64,000 nt of DNA from Hydractinia symbiolongicarpus (taxonomy: Eukaryota > Cnidaria > Hydrozoa > Anthoathecata > Hydractiniidae). Every line of letters begins with the position of its first letter. Position 1 is the first letter of the stretch. The notes under the pieces were generated by a model, which saw only the letters and a program-made list of their open reading frames with translations, had not been told where the DNA came from and did not search any database. This document shows positions 26,250 through 38,100 of this stretch, piece after piece. The position numbers were made by a program, and so were the translations under genes. The stretch covers positions 31,250,001-31,314,000 of the forward strand of contig NC_079884.1 of assembly GCF_029227915.1 (NCBI RefSeq). Direction: 5' to 3'.

Positions 26250-27323
26250 TTCACCACTAAAACGCTTGAGACTTGTAGTTTTCAAAAATGTTTTCATTTT
26301 TGATGAGACGCTGAATAAAAGAAGTTTAATCGCCGGCAAACCAAAACCCGCCATTTCCCGTAAACCCCGGACTCGGCCCGCATAGTCAAAAGTATACAAA
26401 GAAAATACCCAGGAAGTAAACTCATTTCCCGAACGATTTTTTAAATTGTTTTTTCACCACTAAAACGCATGAGACTTGTAGTTTTCAAAAATGTTTTCAT
26501 TTTTGATAAGACGCTGATTAAAAGAAGTTTAATCGCCGGCTAACGAAAACCTGCGATTTCCAGTAAATCCCGAACTCGGCCCGTATAGTCAAAAGTATAC
26601 AAAGAAAGTACCCAGGGAGTAAACTCATTTCCCAAACGATTTTTAAAATTATTATTTCACCACTAAAGCCCATGAGACTTGTAGTTTTTAAAAATGTTTT
26701 CATTTTTGATGAGACGCTGAATAAAAGAAGTTTAATCGCTGGCAAACGAAAACCCGCGATTTCCCGTAAATCCCGGACTCAGCCCGTATAGCCAAAAGTA
26801 TACAAGGGAAGTACCCAGTGAGTAAACTCATTCCCGAAAGAATTTTTAAATTATTTTTTCACCACTAAAACGCACGAGACTTGTAGTTTTCAGAAATTTT
26901 TTCATTTTTGATGAGACCCTTCATAAAGGTGGTTTGATTGCCGGCAAACGAAAACCCGCGATTTCCCGTAAATCCCGGGCTTGGCCCGTATAGTCGAATG
27001 TATACAAAGAAAGTACTCTGTGAGTAAACTCACTTCCAAAACGATTTTTTAATTTATCTTTTCACCACTAAAACGCTTGAGACTTGTAGTTTTCAAAAAT
27101 GTTTTCATTTTTGATGAGACGCTGAATAAAAGAAGTTTAATCGCCGGCAAACCAAAACCCGCCATTTCCCGTAAACCCCGGACTCGGCCCGCATAGTCAA
27201 AAGTATACAAAGAAAATACCCAGGAAGTAAACTCATTTCCCGAACGATTTTTTAAATTATTTTTTCACCACTAAAACGCATGAGACTTGTAGTTTTCAAA
27301 AATGTTTTCATTTTTGATGAGAC

Positions 27324-30190
27324 GCCTAATGAAAGAGGTTAATCGCCGGCAAACGAAATCCCGCGATTTCCCGTAAATCCGGGGCTTGGCCCGTATAGTC
27401 GAATGTATACAAAGAAAGTACCCAGGGAGTAAACTCATTTCCCGAACGATTTTTTTAATTTTTTTTTCACCACTAAAACGCATGGGACTTGTAGTTTTCA
27501 AAAATGTTTTCATTTTTGATGAGACGCTTAATGAAAGAGGTTTAATCGCCGGCAAACGAAAACCCGCGATTTCCCGTAAATCCCGGGATTGGCCCGTGTA
27601 GTTCAATGTATACAAAGAAAGTACCCTGTGAGTAAACTCATTTCCAGAACGATTTTTTAAATTATTTTTTCACCACTAAAGCCCATGAGACTTGTAGTTT
27701 TTAAAAATGTTTTCATTTTTGATGAGACGCTGAATAAAAGAAGTTTAATCGCCGGCAAACGAAAACCCGCGATTTCCCGTAAATCCCGGACTCGGCCCGT
27801 ATAGTCAAAAGTATACAAAGAAAGTACCCAGGGAGTAAACTCATTTCCCAAACGATCTTTTAAATTATTATTTTACCACTAAAGCCCATGAGACTTGTAG
27901 TTTCTAAAAATGTTTTCATTTTTGATGAGACGCTGAATAAAAGAAGTTTAATCGCCGGCAAACGAAAACCCGCGATTTCCCGTAAATCCCGGACTCGGTC
28001 TGTATAGTCAAAAGTATACAAGGAAAGTACCCAGTGAGTAAACTCATTTCCCGTACGAATTTTTAAATTATTTTTTCACCACTAAAACGCATGAGACTTG
28101 TAGTTTTTAAAAAAGTTTTCATTTTTGATGAGACGCTGAATAAAAGAAGTTTAATTGCCGGCTAACGAAAACCTGCGACTTCCAGTAAATCCCGGACTCG
28201 GCCCGTATAGTCAAAAGTATACAAAGAAAGTACCCAGGGAGTAAACTCATTTCCAGAACGATTTTTTAAATTATTTTTTCACCACTAAAACGCATGAGAC
28301 TTGTAGTTTTCAGAAATGTTTTCATTTTTGATGAGACGCTTAATGAAAGTGGTTTAATCGCCGGCAAACGAAAACCCGCGATTTCCCGTAAATCCCAGGC
28401 TTGGCCCGTATAGTCGAATGTATACAAGGAAAGTACCCTGTGAGTAAACTCATTTCCAAAACGATTTTTTAAATTATCTTTTCTCCACTAAAACGCATGA
28501 GACTTGTAGTTTTCAAAAATGTTTTCATTTTTGATGAGACGCTGAATAAAAGAAGTTTAATCGCCGGAAAACTAAAACCCGCGATTTCCCGTAAATCCCG
28601 GGCTTGGCCCGTATAGTCCAATGTATACAAAGAAAGTACCCTGTGTGTACACTCATTTCCAAAACGATTTCTTAAATTATCTTTTCACCACTAAAACGCA
28701 TGAGACTTGTAGTTTTCAAAAATGTTTCCATTTTCGATGAGACGCTGAATAAAAGAAGTTTAATCGCCGGCAAACGAAAACTTGCCATTTCCCGTAAACC
28801 CCGGACTCGGCCCGTATAGTCAAAAGTATAAAAAGAAGGTACCCAGGGAGTAAACTCATTTCCCGAACGATTTTTTAAATTATTTTTTCACCACTAAAAC
28901 GCATGAGACTTGTAGTTTTCAAAAATGTTTTCATTTTTGATGAGACGCCTAATGAAAGAGGTTTAATCGCCGGCAAACGAAATCCCGCGATTTCCCGTAA
29001 ATCCGGGGCTTGGCCCGTATAGTCGAATGTATACAAAGAAAGTACCCAGGGAGTAAACTCATTTCCCGAACGATTTTTTTAATTTTTTTTTCACCACTAA
29101 AACGCATGAGACTTGTAGTTTTCAAAAATGGTTTCATTTTTGATGAGACGCTTAATGAAAGAGGTTTAATCGCCGGCAAACGAAAACCCGCGATTTCCCG
29201 TAAATCCCGGGATTGGCCCGTGTAGTTGAATGTATACAAAGAAAGTACCCTGTGAGTAAACTCATTTCCAGAACGATTTTTTAAATTATTTTTTCACCAC
29301 TAAAGCCCATGAGACTTGTAGTTTTTAAAAATGTTTTCATTTTTGATGAGACGCTGAATAAAAGAAGTTTAATCGCCGGCAAACGAAAACCCGCGATTTC
29401 CCGTAAATCCCGGACTCGGCCCGTATAGTCAAAAGTATACAAAGAAAGTACCCAGGGAGTAAACTCATTTCCCAAACGATCTTTTAAATTATTATTTCAC
29501 CACTAAAGCCCATGAGACTTGTAGTTTCTAAAAATGTTTTCATTTTTGATGAGACGCTGAATAAAAGAACTTTAATCGCCGGCAAACGAAAACCCGCGAT
29601 TTCCCGTAAATCCCGGACTCGGCCCGTATAGTCAAAAGTATACAAGGAAAGTACCCAGTGAGTAAACTCACTTCCCGTACGAATTTTTAAATTATTTTTT
29701 CACCACTAAAACGCATGAGACTTGTAGTTTTTAAAAAAGTTTTCATTTTTGATGAGACGCTGAATAAAAGAAGTTTAATTGCCGGCTAACGAAAACCTGC
29801 GACTTCCAGTAAATCCCGGACTCGGCCCGTCTAGTCAAAGTATACAAAAAAAGTACCCAGGGAGTAAACTCATTTCCAGAACGATTTTTTAAATTATTTT
29901 TTCACCACTAAAACGCATGAGACTTGTAGTTTTCAGAAATGTTTTCATTTTTGATGAGACGCTTAATGAAAGTGGTTTAATCGCCGGCAAACGAAAACCC
30001 GCGATTTCCCGTAAATCCCAGGCTTGGCCCGTATAGTCGAATGTATACAAGGAAAGTACCCTGTGAGTAAACTCATTTCCAAAACGATTTTTTAAATTAT
30101 CTTTTCACCACTAAAACGCATGAGACTTGTAGTTTTCAAAAATGTTTTCATTTTTGATGAGACGCTGAATAAAAGAAGTTTAATCGCCGG
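27324..30190. repeat. 1624-bp 8-mer, two partial copies
   Basis: The stretch 27324-28566 matches 28948-30190. Shared marks are 'gcctaatgaaagagg' (27324 and 28947), 'gggattggcccgtgtagtt', and 'tttaaaaaagttttc' (28093 and 29717 landmarks). The 380 bp between the copies ('ccggaaaactaaaacccg' and 'ccattttcgatgag' monomers) is not in the second copy here but reappears at 32.8-33.1 and 35.8-36.1 kb. Confidence 0.82.
30136..30157. repeat. 22-bp dyad in the AT-rich half (one per monomer)
   Basis: TCAAAAATG, then the loop TTTT, then CATTTTTGA: a perfect 9-bp inverted repeat at monomer positions 33-54. It is intact in most 'ttttcaaaaatg' copies. It is shorter in 'tttttaaaaatg' copies, has one G-T pair in 'cagaaatg' copies, and is weakened in C-type copies. 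It is flanked by the direct repeat ATGAGAC. Cruciform or hairpin potential is inferred, not shown. Confidence 0.85.
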
Positions 30191-30510
30191 CAAACGAAAA
30201 CCCGCGATTTCCCGTAAATCCCGGACTCGGCCCGTATAGTCAAAAGTATACAAGGAAAGTACCCAGTGAGTAAACTCATTTCCCGTACGAATTTTTAAAT
30301 TATTTTTTCACCACTAAAACGCATGAGACTTGTAGTTTTTAAAAAAGTTTTCATTTTTGATGAGACGCTGAATAAAAGAAGTTTAATTGCCGGCTAACGA
30401 AAACCTGCGACTTCCAGTAAATCCCGGACTCGGCCCGTATAGTCAAAAGTATACAAAGAAAGTACCCAGGGAGTAAACTCATTTCCAGAACGATTTTTTA
30501 AATTATTTTT
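30191..30510. repeat. B-type monomers, partial repeat of 29.6-29.9 kb
   Basis: Ordinary B-type monomers with 'cgtacgaatttttaaatt' and 'tttttaaaaaagttttc', repeating the order seen about 600 bp earlier. No other feature. Confidence 0.75.
30201..30234. other. Four CCCG words at about 10-bp spacing
   Basis: CCCG starts at 30201, 30211, 30220 and 30231, which are steps of 10, 9 and 11 bp. AT-rich stretches (ATTT and TAAAT) sit about half a turn between the first three. The same layout is kept in most A, B and C monomers, although 'cctgcg' copies lose the first word. The pattern fits rotational nucleosome positioning or a protein reading one face of the helix. Both readings are inferences. Confidence 0.6.
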
Positions 30511-32134
30511 TCACCACTAAAACGCATGAGACTTGTAGTTTTCAAAAATGTTTTCATTTTTGATGAGACGCTTAATGAAAAAGGTTTAATCGCCGGCTAA
30601 CGAAAACCTGCGATTTCCCGTAAATCCCGGACTCGGCCCGTATAGTCAAAAGTATACAAAGAAAGTACCCAGGGAGTAAACTCATTTCCCAAACGATCTT
30701 TTAAATTATTATTTCACCACTAAAGCCCATGAGACTTGTAGTTTTTAAAAATGTTTTTATTTTTGATGAGACTCTGAATAAAAGAAGTTTAATCGCCGGC
30801 AAACGAAAACCCGCGATTTCCCGTAAATCCCGGACTCGGCCCGTATAGTCAAAAGTATACAAGGAAAGTACCCAGTGAGTAAACTCATTTCCCGAACGAA
30901 TTTTTAAATTATTTTTTCACCACTAAAACGCATGAGACTTGTAGTTTTCAAAAATGTTTTCATTTTTGATGAGACGCTGAATAAAAGAAGTTTAATCGCC
31001 GGCAAACGAAAACCTGCGATTTCCCTTAAATCCTGGACTCGGCCCGTATAGTCAAAAGTATAGAAAGAAAGTACCCAGGGTGTAAACTCATTTCCCGAAC
31101 GATTTTTTAAATTGTTTTTTCACCACTAAAACGCATGAGACTTGTAGTTTTTAAAAATGTTTTCATTTTTGATGAGACTCTGAATAAAAGAAGTTTAATC
31201 GCCGGCTAACGAAAACCTGCGATTTCCAATAAATCCCGAACTCGGCCCGTATAGTCAAAAGTATACAAAGAAAGTACCCAGGGAGTAAACTCATTTCCCA
31301 AACGATCTTTTAAATTATTATTTCACCACTAAAACGCATGAGACTTGTAGTTTTCAAAAATGTTTTCATTTTTGATGAGACGCTTATTGAAAAAGGTTTA
31401 ATCGCCGGCTAACGAAAACCTGCGATTTCCCGTAAATCCCGGACTCGGCCCGTATAGTCAAAAGTATACAAAGAAAGTACCTAGGGAGTAAACTCATTTC
31501 CCAAACGATCTTTTAAATTTTTATTTCACCACTAAAGCCCATGAGACTTGTAGTTTTTAAAAATGTTTTTATTTTTGATGAGACTCTGAATAAAATAAGT
31601 TTAATCGCCGGCAAACGAAAACCCGCGATTTCCCGTAAATCCCGGACTCGGCCCGTATAGTCAAAAGTATACAAGGAAAGTACCCAGTGAGTAAACTCAT
31701 TTCCCGAACGAATTTTTAAATTATTTTTTCACCACTAAAACGCATGAGACTTGTAGTTTTCAAAAATGTTTTCATTTTTGATGAGACGCTGAATAAAAGA
31801 AGTTTAATCGCCGGCAAACGAAAACCTGCGATTTCCCTTAAATCCTGGACTCGGCCCGTATAGTCAAAAGTATAGAAAGAAAGTACCCAGGGTGTAAACT
31901 CATTTCCCGAACGATTTTTTAAATTGTTTTTTCACCACTAAAACGCATGAGACTTGTAGTTTTCAAAAATGTTTTCATTTTTGATGAGACGCTGAATAAA
32001 AGAAGTTAAATCGCCGGCTAACGAAAACCTGCGATTTCCAATAAATCCCGAACTCGGCCCGTATAGTCAAAAGTATACAAAGAAAGTACCCAGGGAGTAA
32101 ACTCATTTCCCAAACGATTTTTTAAATTATTATT
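30511..32134. repeat. 812-bp 4-mer, two tandem copies
   Basis: Copies run about 30511-31322 and 31323-32134. 'cttaatgaaaaaggttt' (30571) pairs with 'cttattgaaaaaggttt' (31383), and 'ggtgtaaactc' (31079) pairs with 31891. The copies differ at a few sites, for example 'gagactctg' against 'gagacgctg' in the last monomer. Confidence 0.85.
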
Positions 32135-35100
32135 TCACCACTAAAGCCCATGAGACTTGTAGTTTTTAAAAATGTTTTTATTTTTGATGAGACGCTGAAT
32201 AAAAGAAGTTTAATCGCTGGCAAACGAAAACCCGCGATTTCCCGTAAATCCCGGACTCGGCCCGTATAGCCAAAAGTATACAAGGGAAGTACCCAGTGAG
32301 TAAACTCATTTCCCGAAAGAATTTTTAAATTATTTTTTCACCACTAAAACGCACGAGACTTGTAGTTTTCAGAAATTTTTTCATTTTTGATGAGACCCTT
32401 CATAAAAGTGGTTTGATTGCCGGCAAACGAAAACCCGCGATTTCCCGTAAATCCCGGGCTTGGCCCGTATAGTCGAATGTATACAAAGAAAGTACTCTGT
32501 GAGTAAACTCACTTCCAAAACGATTTTTTAAATTATCTTTTCACCACTAAAACGCTTGAGACTTGTAGTTTTCAAAAATGTTTTCATTTTTGATGAGACG
32601 CTGAATAAAAGAAGTTTAATCGCCGGCAAACCAAAACCCGCCATTTCCCGTAAACCCCGGACTCGGCCCGCATAGTCAAAAGTATACAAAGAAAGTACCC
32701 AGGAAGTAAACTCATTTCCCGAACGATTTTTTAAATTATTTTTTCACCACTAAAACGCATGAGACTTGTAGTTTTCAAAAATGTTTTCATTTTTGATGAG
32801 ACGCTGAATAAAAGAAGTTTAATCGCCGGAAAACTAAAACCCGCGATTTCCCGTAAATCCCGGGCTTGGCCCGTATAGTCGAATGTATACAAAGAAAGTA
32901 CCCTGTGTGTACACTCATTTCCAAAACGATTTCTTAAATTATCTTTTCACCACTAAAACGCATGAGACTTGTAGTTTTCAAAAATGTTTCCATTTTCGAT
33001 GAGACGCTGAATAAAAGAAGTTTAATCGCCGGCAAACGAAAACTTGCCATTTCCCGTAAATCCCGGACTCGGCCCGTATAGTCAAAAGTATAAAAAGAAA
33101 GTACCCAGGGAGTAAACTCATTTCCCGAACGATTTTTTAAATTATTTTTTCACCACTAAAACGCATGAGACTTGTAGTTTTCAAAAATGTTTTCATTTTT
33201 GATGAGACGCCTAATGAAAGAGGTTTAATCGGTGGCAAACGAAATCCCGCGATTTCCCGTAAATCCGGGGCTTGGCCCGTATAGTCGAATGTATACAAAG
33301 AAAGTACCCAGGAAGTAAACTCATTTCCCGAACGATTTTTTTAATTTTTTTTTCACCACTAAAACGCATGAGACTTGTAATTTTCAAAAATGTTTTCATT
33401 TTTGATGAGACGCTTAATGAAAGAGGTTTAATCGCCGGCAAACGAAAACCCGCGATTTCCCGTAAATCCCGGGATTGGCCCGTGTAGTTGAATGTATACA
33501 AAGAAAGTACCCTGTGAGTAAACTCATTTCCAGAACGATTTTTTAAATTATTTTTTCACCACTAAAGCCCATGAGACTTGTAGTTTTTAAAAATGTTTTC
33601 ATTTTTGATGAGACGCTGAATAAAAGAAGTTTAATCGCCGGCAAACGAAAACCCGCGATTTCCCGTAAATCCCGGACTCGGCCCGTATAGTCGAATGTAT
33701 ACAAAGAAAGTACCCTGTGTGTACACTCATTTCCAAAACGATTTCTTAAATCATCTTTTCACCACTAAAACGCATGAGACTTGTAGTTTTCAAAAATGTT
33801 TTCATTTTTGATGAGACGCTGAATAAAAGAAGTTTAATCGCCGGCAAACGAAAACCTGCGATTTCCCTTAAATCCTGGACTCGGCCCGTATAGTCAAAAG
33901 TATAGAAAGAAAGTACCCAGGGTGTAAACTCATTTCCCGAACGATTTTTTAAATTGTTTTTTCACCACTAAAACGCATGAGACTTGTAGTTTTTAAAAAT
34001 GTTTTTATTTTTGATGAGACGCTGAATAAAAGAAGTTTAATCGCTGGCAAACGAAAACCCGCGATTTCCCGTAAATCCCGGACTCGGCCCGTATAGTCAA
34101 AAGTATACAAAGAAAGTACCCAGGGAGTAAACTCACTTCCAGAACGATTTTTTAAATTATTTTTTCACCACTAAAACGCATGAGACTTGTAGTTTTTAAA
34201 AAAGTTTTCATTTTTGATGAGACGCTGAATAAAAGAAGTTTAATTGCCGGCTAACGAAAACCTGCGATTTCCAGTAAATCCCGGACTCGGCCCGTATAGT
34301 CAAAAGTATACAAAGAAAGTACCCAGGGAGTAAACTCACTTCCAGAACGATTTTTTAAATTATTTTTTCACCACTAAAACGCATGAGACTTGTAGTTTTC
34401 AAAAATGTTTTCATTTTTGATGAGACGCTTAATGAAAAAGGTTTAATCGCCGGCTAACGAAAACCTGCGATTTCCCGTTAATCCCGGACTTGGCCCGTAT
34501 AGTCAAAAGTATACAAAGAAAGTACCCAGGGAGTAAACTCATTTCCCAAACGATCTTTTAAATTATTATTTCACCACTAAAGCCCATGAGACTTGTAGTT
34601 TTTAAAAATGTTTTTATTTTTGATGAGACTCTGAATAAAAGAAGTTTAATCGCCGGCAAACGAAAACCCGCGATTTCCCGTAAATCCCGGACTCGGCCCG
34701 TATAGTCAAAAGTATACAAGGAAAGTACCCAGTGAGTAAACTCATTTCCCGAACGAATTTTTAAATTATTTTTTCACCACTAAAACCCATGAGACTTGTA
34801 GTTTTCAAAAATGTTTTCATTTTTGATGAGACGCTGAATAAAAGAAGTTTAATCGCCGGCAAACGAAAACCTGCGATTTCCCTTAAATCCTGGACTCGGC
34901 CCGTATAGTCAAAAGTATAGAAAGAAAGTACCCAGGGTGTAAACTCATTTCCCGAACGATTTTTTAAATTGTTTTTTCACCACTAAAACGCATGAGACTT
35001 GTAGTTTTCAAAAATGTTTTCATTTTTGATGAGACGCTGAATAAAAGAAGTTTAATCGCCGGCTAACGAAAACCTGCGATTTCCAGTAAATCCCGAACTC

Positions 35101-38100
35101 GGCCCGTATAGTCAAAAGTATACAAAGAAAGTACCCAGGGAGTAAACTCATTTCCCAAACGATTTTTTAAATTATTATTTCACCACTAAAGCCCATGAGA
35201 CTTGTAGTTTTTAAAAATGTTTTCATTTTTGATGAGACGCTGAATAAAAGAAGTTTAATCGCTGGCAAACGAAAACCCGCGATTTCCCGTAAATCCCGGA
35301 CTCGGCCCGTATAGCCAAAAGTATACAAGGGAAGTACCCAGTGAGTAAACTCATTTCCCGAAAGAATTTTTAAATTATTTTTTCACCACTAAAACGCACG
35401 AGACTTGTAGTTTTCAGAAATGTTTTCATTTTTGATGAGACCCTTCATAAAAGTGGTTTGATTGCCGGCAAACGAAAACCCGCGATTTCCCGTAAATCCC
35501 GGGCTTGGCCCGTATAGTCGAATGGATACAAAGAAAGTACTCTGTGAGTAAACTCACTTCCAAAACGATTTTTTAAATTATCTTTTCACCACTAAAACGC
35601 TTGAGACTTGTAGTTTTCAAAAATGTTTTCATTTTTGATGAGACGCTGAATAAAAGAAGTTTAATCGCCGGCAAACCAAAACCCGCCATTTCAGGTAAAC
35701 CCCGGACTCGGCCCGCTTAGTCAAAAGTATACAAAGAAAGTACCCAGGAAGTAAACTCATTTCCCGAACGATTTTTTAAATTATTTTTTCACCACTAAAA
35801 CGCATGAGACTTGTAGTTTTCAAAAATGTTTTCATTTTAGATGAGACGCTGAATAAAAGAAGTTTAATCGCCGGAAAACTAAAACCCGCGATTTCCCGTA
35901 AATCCCGGGCTTGGCCCGTATAGTCGAATGTATACAAAGAAAGTACCCTGTGTGTACACTCATTTCCAAAACGATTTCTTAAAATATCTTTTCACCACTA
36001 AAACGCATGAGACTTGTAGTTTTCAAAAATGTTTCCATTTTCGATGAGACGCTGAATAAAAGAAGTTTAATCGCCGGCAAACGAAAACTTGCCATTTCCC
36101 GTAAACCCCGGACTCGGCCCGTATAGTCAAAAGTATAAAAAGAAAGTACCCAGGGAGTAAACTCATTTCGCGAACGATTTTTTAAATTATTTTTTCACCA
36201 CTAAAACGCATGAGACTTGTAGTTTTCAAAAAGGTTTTCATTTTTGATGAGACGCCTAATGAAAGAGGTTTAATCGCCGGCAAACGAAATCCCGCGATTT
36301 CCCGTAAATCCAGGGATTGGCCCGTGTAGTTGAATGTATACAAAGAAAGTACCCTGTGAGTAAACTCATTTCCAGAACGATTTTTTAAATTATTTTTTCA
36401 CCACTAAAGCCCATGAGACTTGTAGTTTTTAAAAATGCTTTCATTTTTGATGAGACGCTGAATAAAAGAAGTTTAATCGCCGGCAAACGAAAACCCGCGA
36501 TTTCCCGTAAATCCCGGACTCGGCCCATATAGTCAAAAGTATACAAAGAAAGTACCCAGGGAGTAAACTCATTTCCCAAACGATCTTTTAAATTATTATT
36601 TCACCACTAAAGCCCATGAGACTTGTAGTTTTTAAAAATGTTTTCATTTTTGATGAGACGCTGAATAAAAGAAGTTTAATCGCCGGCAAACGAAACCCCG
36701 CGATTTCCCGTAAATCCCGGACTCGGCCCGTATAGTCAAAAGTATACAAGGAAAGTACCCAGTGAGTAAACTCATTTCCCGTACAAATTTTTAAATTATT
36801 TTTTCACCACTAAAACGCATGAGACTTGTAGTTTTTAAAAAAGTTTTCATTTTTGATGAGACGCTGAATAAAAGAAGTTTAATTGCCGGCTAACGAAAAC
36901 CTGCGATTTCCAGTAAATCCCGGACTCGGCCCGTATAGTCAAAAGTATACAAAGAAGGTACCCAGGGAGTAAACTCATTTCCAGAACGATTTTTTAAATT
37001 ATTTTTTCACCACTAAAACGCATGAGACTTGTAGTTTTCAAAAATGTTTTCATTTTTGATGAGACGCTTAATGAAAAAGGTTTAATCGCCGGCAAACGAA
37101 AACCTGCGATTTCCCTTAAATCCTGGACTCGGCCCGTATAGTCAAAAGTATAGAAAGAAAGTACCTAGGGTGTAAACTCATTTCCCGAACGATTTTTTAA
37201 ATTGTTTTTTCACCACTAAAACGCATGAGACTTGTAGTTTTCAAAAATGTTTTCATTTTTGATGAGACGCTGAATAAAAGAAGTTTAATCGCCGGCTAAC
37301 GAAAACCTGCGATTTCCAGTAAATCCCGAACTCAGCCCGTATAGTCAAAAGTATACAAAGAAAGTACCCAGGGAGTAAACTCATTTCCCAAACGATTTTT
37401 TAAATTATTATTTCACCACTAAAGCCCATGAGACTTGTAGTTTTTAAAAATGTTTTCATTTTTGATGAGACGCTGAATAAAAGAAGTTTAATCGCTGGCA
37501 AACGAAAACCCGCGATTTCCCGTAAATCCCGGACTCGGCCCGTATAGCCAAAAGTATACAAGGGAAGTACCCAGTGAGTAAACTCATTTCCCGAAAGAAT
37601 TTTTAAATTATTTTTTCACCACTAAAACGCACGAGACTTGTAGTTTTCAGAAATTTTTTCATTTTTGATGAGACCCTTAATAAAAGTGGTTTGATTGCCG
37701 GCAAACGAAAACCCGCGATTTTCCGTAAATCCCGGGCTTGGCCCGTATAGTCGAATGTATACAAAGAAAGTACTCTGTGAGTAAACTCACTTCCAAAACG
37801 ATTTTTTAAATTATCTTTTCACCACTAAAACGCTTGAGACTTGTAGTTTTCAAAAATGTTTTCATTTTTGATGAGACGCTGAATAAAAGAAGTTTAATCG
37901 CCGGCAAACCAAAACCCGCCATTTCCCGTAAACCCCGGACTCGGCCCGCATAGTCAAAAGTATACAAAGAAAGTACCCAGGAAGTAAACTCATTTCCCGA
38001 ACGATTTTTTAAATTATTTTTTCACCACTAAAACGCATGAGACTTGTAGTTTTCAAAAATGTTTTCATTTTTGATGAGACGCTGAATAAAAGAAGTTTAA

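Larger units (their letters stand above)
25976..27323. repeat. 811-bp 4-mer, about 1.6 copies
   Basis: The mark 'ccaaaagtatacaaggg' at 25981 recurs at 26792. The following monomers, with 'gaaattttttcatttttg', 'cccttcataaagg' and 'acgcttgag', are repeated in order. The same three-monomer run recurs at 32270, 35315, 37548 and 40186, so this is a mobile block within the array. Confidence 0.82.
30104..30306. repeat. Representative B-type monomer (203 bp)
   Basis: This copy is close to the B consensus and serves as a coordinate frame (position 1 = 30104). In order it holds ATGAGAC (17-23), the 22-bp dyad (33-54), a second ATGAGAC (54-60), AATAAA (65-70), the palindrome GCCGGC (83-88), four CCCG words (98-131), the palindrome GTATAC (143-148), and a T-run with TTTAAA-like sequence at the end. 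B-type diagnostic variants are ctgaataaaagaag, ggactcgg, gtcaaaag, cccaggg and cccgaacg. This copy has gtgag in place of ggag and cccgtacg in place of cccgaacg. Confidence 0.9.

Noticed and set aside
27271-27615. Open reading frames of 60-114 codons on both strands, including this longest one
   Set aside because: They recur at the repeat spacing, read the same monomer in different frames (203 is not a multiple of 3), end within about two monomers, and resemble no domain I recognise. They are by-products of the repeat.
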